From contig CAZDKY010000013.1 of assembly GCA_964506505.1 (NCBI GenBank), positions 1 to 16,649 on the forward strand: a DNA stretch of 16,649 nt. Direction: 5' to 3'. The DNA comes from M55B129 sp964506505. Its GTDB lineage: Bacteria; Bacillota; Dethiobacteria; DTU022. The translations under genes were made by a program, and so were the position numbers. This document shows, one piece after another, positions 1-7,385 of the stretch; position 1 is the stretch's first letter, and every line of letters starts with the position of its first letter. The notes beneath the pieces were generated by a model. It did not search any database and was not told the origin of the DNA. It saw only the letters and a list, made by a program, of their open reading frames with translations.

Positions 1-85
1 TTAACGTCGTCTTGCCGTGGTCCACGTGACCAATCGTCCCCACGTTCACATGCGGCTTCGTCCGCTCAAACTTTTTCTTCGCCAA
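1..85 (-). CDS. tuf: Elongation factor Tu, N-terminal fragment (str-operon copy)
   Basis: EF-Tu is the GTPase that delivers aminoacyl-tRNA to the ribosomal A site. Only the first 28 codons are present; the gene runs off the left edge. They read as the family N-terminus (AKKKFERTKPHVNVGTIGHV) and continue into the P-loop GHVDHGKTTL. The start is TTG at 83-85: the preceding in-frame codon is the stop TAG (86-88), and a GGAGGTG ribosome binding site lies at 93-99. The gene follows fusA by 19 bases, the usual end of the str operon. All four Thr codons seen are ACG and the Val codons are mostly GTG, unlike the mixed codon use in adjoining fusA, but the sample is tiny. A second tuf lies at the right end of the window. 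Confidence 0.97.
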   Translation of the reverse strand, partial: MAKKKFERTKPHVNVGTIGHVDHGKTTL

Positions 86-104
86 CTAAATGCACCTCCA
101 ACTG

Positions 105-2183
105 TTAATAAGCAACGCTTTGAGTAATAATGTTTTGGGCAATATTCTGAGGAACCTCTTCATAACGGTAAAATTCCATGTTATAAACACCCCGGCCCTG
201 AGTATGTGAGCGAAGCTCGGTTGTGTAATTAAATATTTCCGAAAGGGGGACTGCACCTCTGACAACCTGTATCCCGCTCTTCAGTTCGGTACCGAGGATT
301 CGACCGCGGCGTCCGGTAAAATTACCGATGATATCGCCCACGTATTCTTCGGGAGCCGATACTTCCACTTTCATTACCGGTTCAAGAAGAACCGGTTTAG
401 CCTGGGTAAGCGCCTTCTTCAGACCCTTTGAAGCAGCAATCTTAAAAGCTATATCGGAAGAATCGACTTCATGATAGGAACCGTCAACAAGGGTTACCTT
501 AATATCAACAACCGGATACCCGGCCAGGACACCGTTTTGAACCGATTCCTTGAGGCCCGCTTCCACGGCAGGTATAAACTCTTTTGGAATGGCCCCACCG
601 ACAATTTTGTTTTCAAAAACAAAACCGCCGCCCGGCTCCAGGGGAACAGCTTCGATCACAACATGTCCGTACTGACCGCGACCACCTGACTGGCGAATAA
701 AACGTCCTTCCGCTTTGGTCTCTTCAAGGATGGTTTCTTTGTAAGCAACCTGCGGGCTGCCTACATTAGCCTGGACCTTGAATTCCCGAAGCAGGCGGTC
801 AACGATGATCTCCAGATGCAGTTCACCCATACCCGAAATTATTGTCTGTCCCGTTTCCTGGTCGGTATGCACCTGAAAAGTAGGATCTTCTTCAACCAGC
901 TGCTGTATCGACATAGCCATTTTATCCTGATCCGCCTTGGTTTTCGGCTCAATGGCAACCGAAATAACCGGTTCCGGAAACTTGATATCTTCCAGAATAA
1001 TCGTTTTGTCCAGGGAACAGAGGGTATCGCCTGTACTAATTTCTTTCGGTCCGATAATTGCTACAATGTCCCCCGTGGCAGTTTGGGCAATCTCTTCCCG
1101 GAAATTGGCATGCATACGTATTAATCTACCAATCCGTTGCCTCTTTTGCCTGGTGGAGTTCATAACCACCGAACCTTTGTCCAGACACCCCGAATAAACC
1201 CGGGCAAAAGCCAGTTTACCGACAAAAGGATCGACCATAATCTTAAATACCAGTGCTGCAAAAGGCGCATCGTCAGCCGGCAGGCGAAAATCTTCTTCCC
1301 CATTGTTCGGATTGAACCCCTTGACCGCCCCTACATCCACAGGTGAAGGTAAATAATGGATCACAGCATCGAGCAATGGTTGAACCCCCTTGTTGCGGTA
1401 TGAAGAACCACAAAGAACCGGGACAAGGTCGTGATCAATGGTTGCCTTGCGCAGGGCAGTGTAGCATTCCTCGGGGGTTATTTCTTCCCCTTCAAAGTAT
1501 TTTTCCATCAGTGCATCGTCATATTCAGCTATTGTCTCAATCATTTTCTCCCGGTAATCAGCAACCTGTTCTTCCATCGCGGCGGGGACATCATTTTCCG
1601 TGCTGCGAGTTCCCAGATCATCTTCATAAAGAATAGCCTTTCCCGTAATTAGATCAACTACTCCGGAGAAATCGCTTTCAGCTCCTATGGGAAGCTGAAT
1701 CGGAAGGGCATGAGCATGCAGCCGTTCCTTCAGCTGGCGCAAAACATTAAAAAAGTCGGCGCCGACGGCATCCATCTTGTTAACATAGGCCAGACGCGGC
1801 ACATGATAGCGATCAGCCTGACGCCATACTGTTTCCGACTGCGGCTCAACGCCGCCCTTGGCACAGAAGATAGCCACAACTCCATCCAACACTCGCAAGG
1901 AACGTTCTACTTCTACCGTAAAGTCCACGTGTCCGGGCGTATCAATAATATTTACTAAATTATCGTGCCACCGGCAGGATGTTGCAGCTGAAGTAATGGT
2001 AATCCCGCGTTCCTGTTCCTGAGCCATCCAGTCCATGGTGGCCGTTCCGTCGTGCACTTCACCCAACTTATGCAACCGACCGGTATAAAAGAGAATCCTT
2101 TCGGTGGTTGTGGTCTTACCCGCATCAATATGAGCGGCAATGCCTATATTGCGTATTCTGTCGAGTTCAATGTCTCTGCTCAT
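105..2183 (-). CDS. fusA: Elongation factor G
   Basis: EF-G is the translocation GTPase that moves tRNAs and mRNA after peptide transfer and, with ribosome recycling factor, splits ribosomes. The protein is 692 residues, the normal length. Motifs from the chosen start: G1 AAHIDAGKTT (16-25), G2 RGITI (59-63), G3 DTPGH (81-85), G4 NKMD (135-138). The domain IV motif SGGRGQYGHV and a C-terminal domain V with RSHTQGRGVY follow. The frame extends eight codons upstream, but I chose ATG at 2181-2183 because MSRDIELDRIRNIGI matches the family N-terminus and a GGAAGGGGGGG purine tract lies just ahead. It is the fourth gene of the str unit, 120 bases after rpsG. I saw no promoter in that gap, so cotranscription is inferred. 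Confidence 0.98.
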   Translation of the reverse strand: MSRDIELDRIRNIGIAAHIDAGKTTTTERILFYTGRLHKLGEVHDGTATMDWMAQEQERGITITSAATSCRWHDNLVNIIDTPGHVDFTVEVERSLRVLDGVVAIFCAKGGVEPQSETVWRQADRYHVPRLAYVNKMDAVGADFFNVLRQLKERLHAHALPIQLPIGAESDFSGVVDLITGKAILYEDDLGTRSTENDVPAAMEEQVADYREKMIETIAEYDDALMEKYFEGEEITPEECYTALRKATIDHDLVPVLCGSSYRNKGVQPLLDAVIHYLPSPVDVGAVKGFNPNNGEEDFRLPADDAPFAALVFKIMVDPFVGKLAFARVYSGCLDKGSVVMNSTRQKRQRIGRLIRMHANFREEIAQTATGDIVAIIGPKEISTGDTLCSLDKTIILEDIKFPEPVISVAIEPKTKADQDKMAMSIQQLVEEDPTFQVHTDQETGQTIISGMGELHLEIIVDRLLREFKVQANVGSPQVAYKETILEETKAEGRFIRQSGGRGQYGHVVIEAVPLEPGGGFVFENKIVGGAIPKEFIPAVEAGLKESVQNGVLAGYPVVDIKVTLVDGSYHEVDSSDIAFKIAASKGLKKALTQAKPVLLEPVMKVEVSAPEEYVGDIIGNFTGRRGRILGTELKSGIQVVRGAVPLSEIFNYTTELRSHTQGRGVYNMEFYRYEEVPQNIAQNIITQSVAY

Positions 2184-2303
2184 GTTATCCCCCCCTTCCA
2201 AATACAATGGTCAAAATTGGGTTTGCCGTAAAACCGGATAAAAAATAATAAACTGAACGGACTTCACATAACAATTGATTTATAATGTCCATTAACAATT
2301 TCA

Positions 2304-2774
2304 CTACCAGCGGTAGTGAGCAAAAGCCCTGTTGGCTTCGGCCATTTTATGAGTGTCTTCTTTTTTCTTGATCGAACCGCCGGTATTATTGGCCGCATCC
2401 ATCAGTTCTCCAGCCAGGCGCTGGGCCATGGTTTTTTCCCCACGGCTGCGGGCGAAACTGATAATCCATCGAATAGCCAGGATATTCTTGCGATGACCAC
2501 TCACTTCAATAGGGACCTGATAAGTCGCCCCGCCAACCCGCCGCGGTTTAACTTCCAGCACCGGAGATACATTGCGAATGGCTGTTTCAAAAACTTCATG
2601 CGGTTCTTTGCCAGTTTTCTCGCGGATAATTTCCAGCGCATCGTAAATTATATCCTGGGCTGTTCCTTTCTGCCCATCATACATCAGCTTATTAATAAAC
2701 CTGGCTAACAGTTTACTCTTATAAACCGGGTCCGAAAGGATGTCTCTCTTTGAAACCGGGCCTTTTCGTGGCAT
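2304..2774 (-). CDS. rpsG: 30S ribosomal protein S7
   Basis: S7 is a primary 16S rRNA binder that nucleates the 30S head and lies beside the exit site. The frame encodes 156 residues, the family length, beginning MPRKGPVSKRDIL and ending AFAHYRW. Conserved stretches include ARFINKLMYDGQKGTA, PRRVGGATYQVP and RWIISFARSR. The start is ambiguous by two codons: a GTG at 2778-2780 has AGGAG seven bases upstream, while the ATG at 2772-2774 has AGGTG seven bases upstream. I prefer the ATG because family members begin MPRK. It follows rpsL by 28 bases. A 7-bp inverted repeat (2302-2308 with 2312-2318) spans the stop codon but has no U-tract, so it is probably not a terminator. Confidence 0.97.
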   Translation of the reverse strand: MPRKGPVSKRDILSDPVYKSKLLARFINKLMYDGQKGTAQDIIYDALEIIREKTGKEPHEVFETAIRNVSPVLEVKPRRVGGATYQVPIEVSGHRKNILAIRWIISFARSRGEKTMAQRLAGELMDAANNTGGSIKKKEDTHKMAEANRAFAHYRW

Positions 2775-2802
2775 CTTCACTCACCTACTCCTCACAAATT
2801 TA

Positions 2803-3177
2803 CTACTTTTTCGGTTTCTTCGTGCCGTATTTCGAACGTCCCTGAGCCCGGTTTTCTACCCCTGAAGCATCCAGAGCACCCCTCACCAGGTGATAACGTA
2901 CCCCCGGAAGGTCCTTTACCCGGCCTCCCCTGACCAGAACAACGGAGTGCTCCTGCAGGTTATGCCCGATCCCGGGAATGTAGGCCGTCACTTCGATTCC
3001 ATTGGTCAGGCGGACTCTGGCAATTTTACGCAGGGCTGAATTTGGCTTTTTCGGCGTGGTAGTTGAAACACGGGTGCAGACCCCCCTCTTCTGGGGCGAC
3101 CGTTCCAGCGCCGGAGCAGAAGACTTCTTGGTCATTTGTTTGCGTCCCTTGCGGACCAATTGGTTAATTGTCGGCAT
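2803..3177 (-). CDS. rpsL: 30S ribosomal protein S12
   Basis: S12 sits at the decoding centre and affects accuracy. The 124-residue protein carries the conserved blocks CTRVSTTTPKKPNSALRK and GHNLQEHSVVLVRGGRVKDL. The residues whose substitution commonly causes streptomycin resistance (Lys42 and Lys87 in mature E. coli numbering) are Lys43 and Lys88 here with Met counted, so the sequence is wild type at both. Asp89, the methylthiolation site in some bacteria, is present. The ATG start has a strong GGAGGTGG site at 3182-3189. It lies 17 bases after the L7Ae-like gene and 28 bases before rpsG, consistent with one polycistronic str mRNA. Confidence 0.98.
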   Translation of the reverse strand: MPTINQLVRKGRKQMTKKSSAPALERSPQKRGVCTRVSTTTPKKPNSALRKIARVRLTNGIEVTAYIPGIGHNLQEHSVVLVRGGRVKDLPGVRYHLVRGALDASGVENRAQGRSKYGTKKPKK

Positions 3178-3194
3178 TAGTCCACCTCCTTTTT

Positions 3195-3440
3195 TTATTC
3201 TGTGATAGCGGCGGCTGCCGCCTTAACCTTAATCCCGCACATCTTGCCCAGTTCGTTCATTGTATCAACATAATACGGTTCAATTTTACTGTCTTCACAG
3301 AGGGCAAGAATGGGCTGAACCACTCTTTCCTCAGCATCCCTGGCAATAAACACATAACTCACTGCGCCTTTTTCCAAGGCTTTAATGGTTTGCTTGGTGC
3401 CGACCACTTTTTGCCGGGCATTGCTCAACAAATCTTCCAA
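3195..3440 (-). CDS. ybxF: L7Ae/L30e-family ribosomal protein (YbxF-like kink-turn binder)
   Basis: This small protein belongs to the L7Ae/L30e/Gadd45 family; Bacillus subtilis YbxF, at the same locus, binds kink-turn RNA. The signature GTKQTIKALEKGAV is followed by VFIARDAEE and DTMNELGKMCGIKVKAAAAAI, the usual N-terminal RNA-contacting region and C-terminal helix. The open frame reaches back to a TTG at 3476, but I place the start at the TTG at 3438-3440. That gives 81 residues, close to the roughly 82 of YbxF, with a GGTAGGTG ribosome binding site at about 3451-3458. It is the first gene after the str promoter and 17 bases ahead of rpsL. Whether it is a constitutive ribosomal component is not known from sequence. 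The start codon is the least certain part. Confidence 0.88.
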   Translation of the reverse strand: MEDLLSNARQKVVGTKQTIKALEKGAVSYVFIARDAEERVVQPILALCEDSKIEPYYVDTMNELGKMCGIKVKAAAAAITE

Positions 3441-3453
3441 CGACCAAAAACAC

Positions 3454-3486
3454 CTACCCTGCAAAAACAATTTCAAGGAGCACCAT
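3454..3486 (-). CDS. Possible 10-residue leader peptide upstream of ybxF
   Basis: An ATG at 3484-3486 opens a frame reading MVLLEIVFAG and stopping at TAG (3454-3456). An AAGGTG motif nine bases upstream could serve as a ribosome binding site. The stop overlaps the GGTAGGTG site proposed for ybxF, an arrangement that could couple translation of the two. It begins right after the predicted transcription start, inside a hairpin. There is no homology to lean on, and such short frames often occur by chance. Confidence 0.3.
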   Translation of the reverse strand: MVLLEIVFAG

Positions 3487-3501
3487 TTTTTGGCGCACCT
3501 T
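3475..3501 (-). promoter_or_regulatory. Hairpin at the 5' end of the str-operon mRNA
   Basis: On the minus strand AAGGTGCGCC (3492-3501) can pair with GGTGCTCCTT (3475-3484) across a 7-base A-rich loop, with one U-U mismatch and one G-U pair. The predicted transcription start falls at or beside its 5' edge. It holds the leader-ORF start codon in the loop and first stem bases. It could stabilise the mRNA or serve autoregulation by the RNA-binding ybxF product, but it lacks the tandem G-A pairs of a canonical kink-turn. Confidence 0.45.
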
Positions 3502-3504
3502 AAG

Positions 3505-3533
3505 ATTTTAACACCCTATTTACCGAATGTCAA
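3505..3533 (-). promoter_or_regulatory. Sigma-A promoter of the str operon (ybxF-rpsL-rpsG-fusA-tuf)
   Basis: On the minus strand there is TTGACA (3528-3533), a 17-base spacer and TAAAAT (3505-3510), with AT-rich sequence just upstream. This is a near-consensus vegetative promoter. It lies downstream of the rpoC terminator and 65 bases before ybxF, so str genes can be expressed independently of rpoBC. Transcription should begin near 3498-3500. Confidence 0.85.
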
Positions 3534-3596
3534 TTATATTTAAGCTCTTTTTCTTCTTTTATTCACCGGTTTTTCTTCAACTCGTATAAAATATTC

Positions 3597-3633
3597 TTTT
3601 AAAAAGGGAGGCCTTATATAAAGCCTCCCTTTT
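3597..3633 (-). terminator. Intrinsic terminator after rpoC
   Basis: GGGAGGC (minus strand, 3623-3629) pairs with GCCTCCC (3606-3612), extended by AAAA/TTTT pairs to about 11 bp, followed by T residues. It lies just after the rpoC stop codon and before the str promoter, so it separates the two units. The flanking A/T runs are symmetric, so it could act in both directions, but no plus-strand gene is present. Confidence 0.8.
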
Positions 3634-3640
3634 AAATTTT

Positions 3641-6600
3641 TTATTCTTCACCTGAATCAGTGTTATCTTCATTCAGATCGGCAGGATTCTGATCGGGTGC
3701 GGCGGAAATGGCCGTTTCTTCCGTATCATGGTCTGAACCTTCCTGAAACTCTTTTTTCTCTTCCGATTCCGGTTCCAATCCCAACGGGCGCACTTCGATA
3801 TCACGGTACCGGGTCATCCCGGTGCCGGCCGGGATCAACTTTCCGATGATCACATTTTCTTTCAACCCGAAGAGCTTGTCCTGGCGACCTTTAATTGCCG
3901 CTTCGGTAAGTACCCGGGTGGTCTCCTGGAAAGAGGCGGCAGAGAGAAACGATTCAGTGGCCAGAGAAGTCTTGGTTATCCCCAGCAGTAACGGCCTGGC
4001 CAGAGCCGGCCTGCCGCCGGCTTCAACAACAGCTTCGTTGATTTCGTCGAAAAGGTAACCGTCTAACATGCCGCCCGGCAGCAGATCTGTATCACCGGGA
4101 TCTTCCACCTTCACCTTTTTCAACATCTGGCGGACTATTATTTCAATGTGTTTATCGTTGATATCCACACCCTGCATTTTGTAAACCCACTGCACTTCCT
4201 TGAGCAGGTAGAGTTGCACCCCGCGAACTCCTTTAACTTTCAGAAGTTCGTGCGGGTTAATTGATCCCTCGGTCAGTTCATCGCCAGCATTAATATTCTG
4301 ACCATTTTCAACTTTAATTCTCGCCCCATAGGGTATGGGGTAAAGCCTGTTTTCACCGTGTTCGGAACTGAGCTTGATCTCCCTCTTGTAGCGCGTTTCA
4401 ACCACTTCGACTATTCCTGCAATCTCGGCTATGAGTGATTGCCCCTTGGGCTTGCGGGCTTCAAAAAGCTCCTCGACCCTTGGCAAACCCTGGGTAATGT
4501 CATCTCCGGCCACCCCGCCGGTATGGAAAGTCCTCATGGTCAGCTGGGTCCCCGGCTCACCAATAGACTGGGCGGCAATAATGCCAACCGCTTCTCCAAC
4601 ATTGACAATTTTACCGCTGGCCAGGTCTCGCCCGTAACATTTAACACAGACTCCATGACTAGTTTTACAGGTCAGCACTGAACGGAAACGAACTTCGGTA
4701 ATTCCATAATCGACAACTTTCTGAGCCATCTCCTCGGTTATCAGGGTATCGGCATCAATTACAACCTCGCCGGTTTCGGGGTGATAAACCGGTTCCATTG
4801 TATAGCGGCCAATTATCCTCTGTACAGCGTCTTCGAGGTTTTCGTCGTTTTCCAGAAATTCACTGAGACCAATGGACTGTCCGGTACCACAGTCATCTTC
4901 CCGCACGATTACCTCCTGGACCACATCAACCAATCGCCGGGTCAGATATCCCGAGTCGGCTGTTTTCAAGGCGGTGTCGGCCAGACCTTTACGAGCACCA
5001 TGGGTCGAAATGAAGTATTCCAACACGGTAAGCCCTTCCCGGAAATTAGCCTTGATAGGAATGTCAATAATCCTGCCGGCCGGGTCGGCCATCAAGCCAC
5101 GCATTCCTGCCAGCTGGGTAATCTGGGATTCGTTACCGCGGGCTCCCGAATGAGCCATCATGTAGATGGGGTTCAACTCATCCAGGTCATTCATCAGGGC
5201 AGAGGTAACTTCATCCTTGGCATTACCCCAGACTTCGATCACCCGGTCATAACGTTCGCTTTCGGTGATCAGGCCGCGGGCAAATTGCTGTTCGGTAAGC
5301 TCCACCTTTTCTTCAGCATTCTTGAGAATCTCCTGCTTCTGCGGCGGTATGACAACATCGCTAATAGCTACTGTTACTCCCGCCCGGGTGGCATAATGAA
5401 AACCCAGTTTCTTGACCCGGTCAAGGATCTCCGCCGTTTGAGTGTTGCCGTACATCCGGAAGCAGCGGGCTATCAAATCAGCAATAAAATCCTTTTTGAT
5501 GGCCTTGTTTCGCTCCACCTTCTGCAAGGTTTGCTGCGGATCGAAATTGCGCAGGGGAATGAAATTGCTTTCGAGCAATGCATTGGCAAAATCGGCATTA
5601 TTAATAAAAGGAAAATCCTTCGGAAATGCATCATTAAAAATCAGCTTGCCAACCGTGGTTAAAAGATATTTTTTACGGCGCACAAAATCGCGCCCTTTAA
5701 AACTGGAAGCGCGTATAAATATTCTGGCATGCAGATCAAGGTAACCGAGATTATAAGCAGTAACTGCTTCTTCTGGATCAAGGAAAACCTTGCCTTCGCC
5801 TTTTACGCCGTCTTTTTCCAAAGTCAAATAATAACAACCGAGAACCATATCCTGGGTCGGAGTGGTTACCGGACGACCATCTTTGGGATTGAGAATATTG
5901 TTCGCCGAAAGCATGAGCAGCCGCGCTTCGGCCTGTGCTTCGGCAGAAAGAGGAACGTGGACGGCCATCTGATCGCCGTCAAAGTCGGCGTTGTAAGCAG
6001 AACAGACCAACGGATGAATCTGGATAGCCCGGCCTTCTACCAGCACCGGTTCAAAAGCCTGAATCCCAAGGCGGTGAAGGGTCGGAGCACGGTTCAGAAG
6101 AACTGGATGATCCTTAATTACTTCCTCCAGGACATCCCAGACCTCGGGCCGTACTTTTTCAACCATTCTCTTGGCGCTTTTGATATTGTGAGCCAGCCCA
6201 TCGCTGACCAGTCGCTTCATAACAAAGGGTTTAAAAAGTTCCAGGGCCATTTCCTTTGGCAGTCCGCATTGATAAAGTTTAAGTTCCGGGCCAACCACTA
6301 TAACCGAACGGCCGGAGTAATCAACCCTCTTGCCAAGGAGGTTTTGGCGAAACCGCCCCTGCTTGCCTTTCAGCATATCGCTGAGTGACTTAAGGGGGCG
6401 ATTGCCCGGGCCGGTAACGGGACGTCCGCGGCGGCCATTGTCGATGAGAGCGTCTACCGCTTCCTGAAGCATCCTTTTTTCATTGCGCACAATAATATCT
6501 GGCGCGCCCAGGTCGAGCAGGCGCTTCAGGCGATTATTACGGTTGATCACCCGTCGATAGAGATCGTTTAAATCGGAAGTGGCAAACCGTCCTCCGTCGA

Positions 6601-7348
6601 GCTGGACCATAGGCCGCAGATCAGGCGGGATAACAGGAATGGCATCGAGAATCATCCACGAGGGATCATTGCCGGACTGTCGAAATGCCTCCACTACTTC
6701 CAGGCGGCGGATAGCTCGCACTTTCTTCTGTCCGCTTGAAGTGGACAGCTCTTCGCGCAGTCCCTGTGCTATCTCGTCAAGATCAAGATCATTAAGTAAC
6801 TTCTTGATCGCTTCAGCGCCCATTTCAGCTTTAAATCCTTTTCCCGACTTAAAAAGAGCCTGGTATTTTTCATAGTATTCACGATATTCCATTTCCGAGA
6901 GCAACTGCTTTTTGCTCAGATAGGTGTCCCCGGGATCAATGACTACGTACGCAGCAAAATAGAGCACCTTTTCCAGAGCCCGCGGCGACATGTCCAGCAA
7001 TAAACCCATACGGCTTGGAATCCCCTTGAAATACCAGATATGCGATACAGGAGCCGCCAGTTCAATATGGCCCATTCGTTCACGGCGCACCTTAGCCCTT
7101 GTTACCTCTACTCCGCAGCGATCGCAAACGATCCCGCGGTAGCGGATACGCTTGTATTTTCCGCAGTGACATTCCCAGTCTTTTTGCGGACCGAATATCT
7201 TTTCACAGAAGAGCCCTTCCCGTTCCGGCTTCAGAGTGCGGTAATTAATGGTTTCCGGTTTCTTTACTTCACCCCTTGACCAGGCTCGTATCTGTTCGGA
7301 TGATGCCAGGCCAATTTTCAAGGCATCGAAATTATTGACATCCAACAA
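3641..7348 (-). CDS. rpoC: DNA-directed RNA polymerase subunit beta'
   Basis: Beta' forms half of the RNA polymerase active-site cleft. It is 1235 residues, against about 1200 in B. subtilis. The N-terminal zinc site uses Cys60, Cys62, Cys75 and Cys78; the catalytic loop NADFDGDQM supplies Asp455, Asp457 and Asp459. The bridge helix runs near 776-812 (YFISTHGARKGLADTALKTA), and the trigger loop is near 929-945. A second zinc site uses Cys820, Cys894, Cys901 and Cys904. The last 46 or so residues (from about 1190) form an acidic tail ending NTDSGEE. The start is TTG at 7346-7348 with AAAGGAG eight bases upstream; the next codon is also TTG and could serve. The gene follows rpoB by 37 bases and ends at an intrinsic terminator. 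Confidence 0.98.
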   Translation of the reverse strand: MLDVNNFDALKIGLASSEQIRAWSRGEVKKPETINYRTLKPEREGLFCEKIFGPQKDWECHCGKYKRIRYRGIVCDRCGVEVTRAKVRRERMGHIELAAPVSHIWYFKGIPSRMGLLLDMSPRALEKVLYFAAYVVIDPGDTYLSKKQLLSEMEYREYYEKYQALFKSGKGFKAEMGAEAIKKLLNDLDLDEIAQGLREELSTSSGQKKVRAIRRLEVVEAFRQSGNDPSWMILDAIPVIPPDLRPMVQLDGGRFATSDLNDLYRRVINRNNRLKRLLDLGAPDIIVRNEKRMLQEAVDALIDNGRRGRPVTGPGNRPLKSLSDMLKGKQGRFRQNLLGKRVDYSGRSVIVVGPELKLYQCGLPKEMALELFKPFVMKRLVSDGLAHNIKSAKRMVEKVRPEVWDVLEEVIKDHPVLLNRAPTLHRLGIQAFEPVLVEGRAIQIHPLVCSAYNADFDGDQMAVHVPLSAEAQAEARLLMLSANNILNPKDGRPVTTPTQDMVLGCYYLTLEKDGVKGEGKVFLDPEEAVTAYNLGYLDLHARIFIRASSFKGRDFVRRKKYLLTTVGKLIFNDAFPKDFPFINNADFANALLESNFIPLRNFDPQQTLQKVERNKAIKKDFIADLIARCFRMYGNTQTAEILDRVKKLGFHYATRAGVTVAISDVVIPPQKQEILKNAEEKVELTEQQFARGLITESERYDRVIEVWGNAKDEVTSALMNDLDELNPIYMMAHSGARGNESQITQLAGMRGLMADPAGRIIDIPIKANFREGLTVLEYFISTHGARKGLADTALKTADSGYLTRRLVDVVQEVIVREDDCGTGQSIGLSEFLENDENLEDAVQRIIGRYTMEPVYHPETGEVVIDADTLITEEMAQKVVDYGITEVRFRSVLTCKTSHGVCVKCYGRDLASGKIVNVGEAVGIIAAQSIGEPGTQLTMRTFHTGGVAGDDITQGLPRVEELFEARKPKGQSLIAEIAGIVEVVETRYKREIKLSSEHGENRLYPIPYGARIKVENGQNINAGDELTEGSINPHELLKVKGVRGVQLYLLKEVQWVYKMQGVDINDKHIEIIVRQMLKKVKVEDPGDTDLLPGGMLDGYLFDEINEAVVEAGGRPALARPLLLGITKTSLATESFLSAASFQETTRVLTEAAIKGRQDKLFGLKENVIIGKLIPAGTGMTRYRDIEVRPLGLEPESEEKKEFQEGSDHDTEETAISAAPDQNPADLNEDNTDSGEE

Positions 7349-7385
7349 AAAGATCTCTCCTTTCGCCAGGAATCAACCTGTCCTA

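Noticed and set aside
2803..3177. Streptomycin-resistance substitutions in S12, or rifampicin-resistance substitutions in RpoB
   Set aside because: Lys43 and Lys88 in S12 and Asp447, His457, Arg460 and Ser462 in RpoB are all the wild-type residues.
3475..3501. Kink-turn target for the L7Ae-like protein in the ybxF leader
   Set aside because: The hairpin lacks the 3-base bulge and tandem G-A pairs of a kink-turn; only a plain stem with one mismatch is visible.
4781..5662. Long plus-strand open frame opposite rpoC (about 290 codons), and similar ones opposite rpoB and fusA
   Set aside because: They overlap highly conserved minus-strand genes completely, have no protein-like motifs that I recognise, and follow from the codon bias of the true strand.
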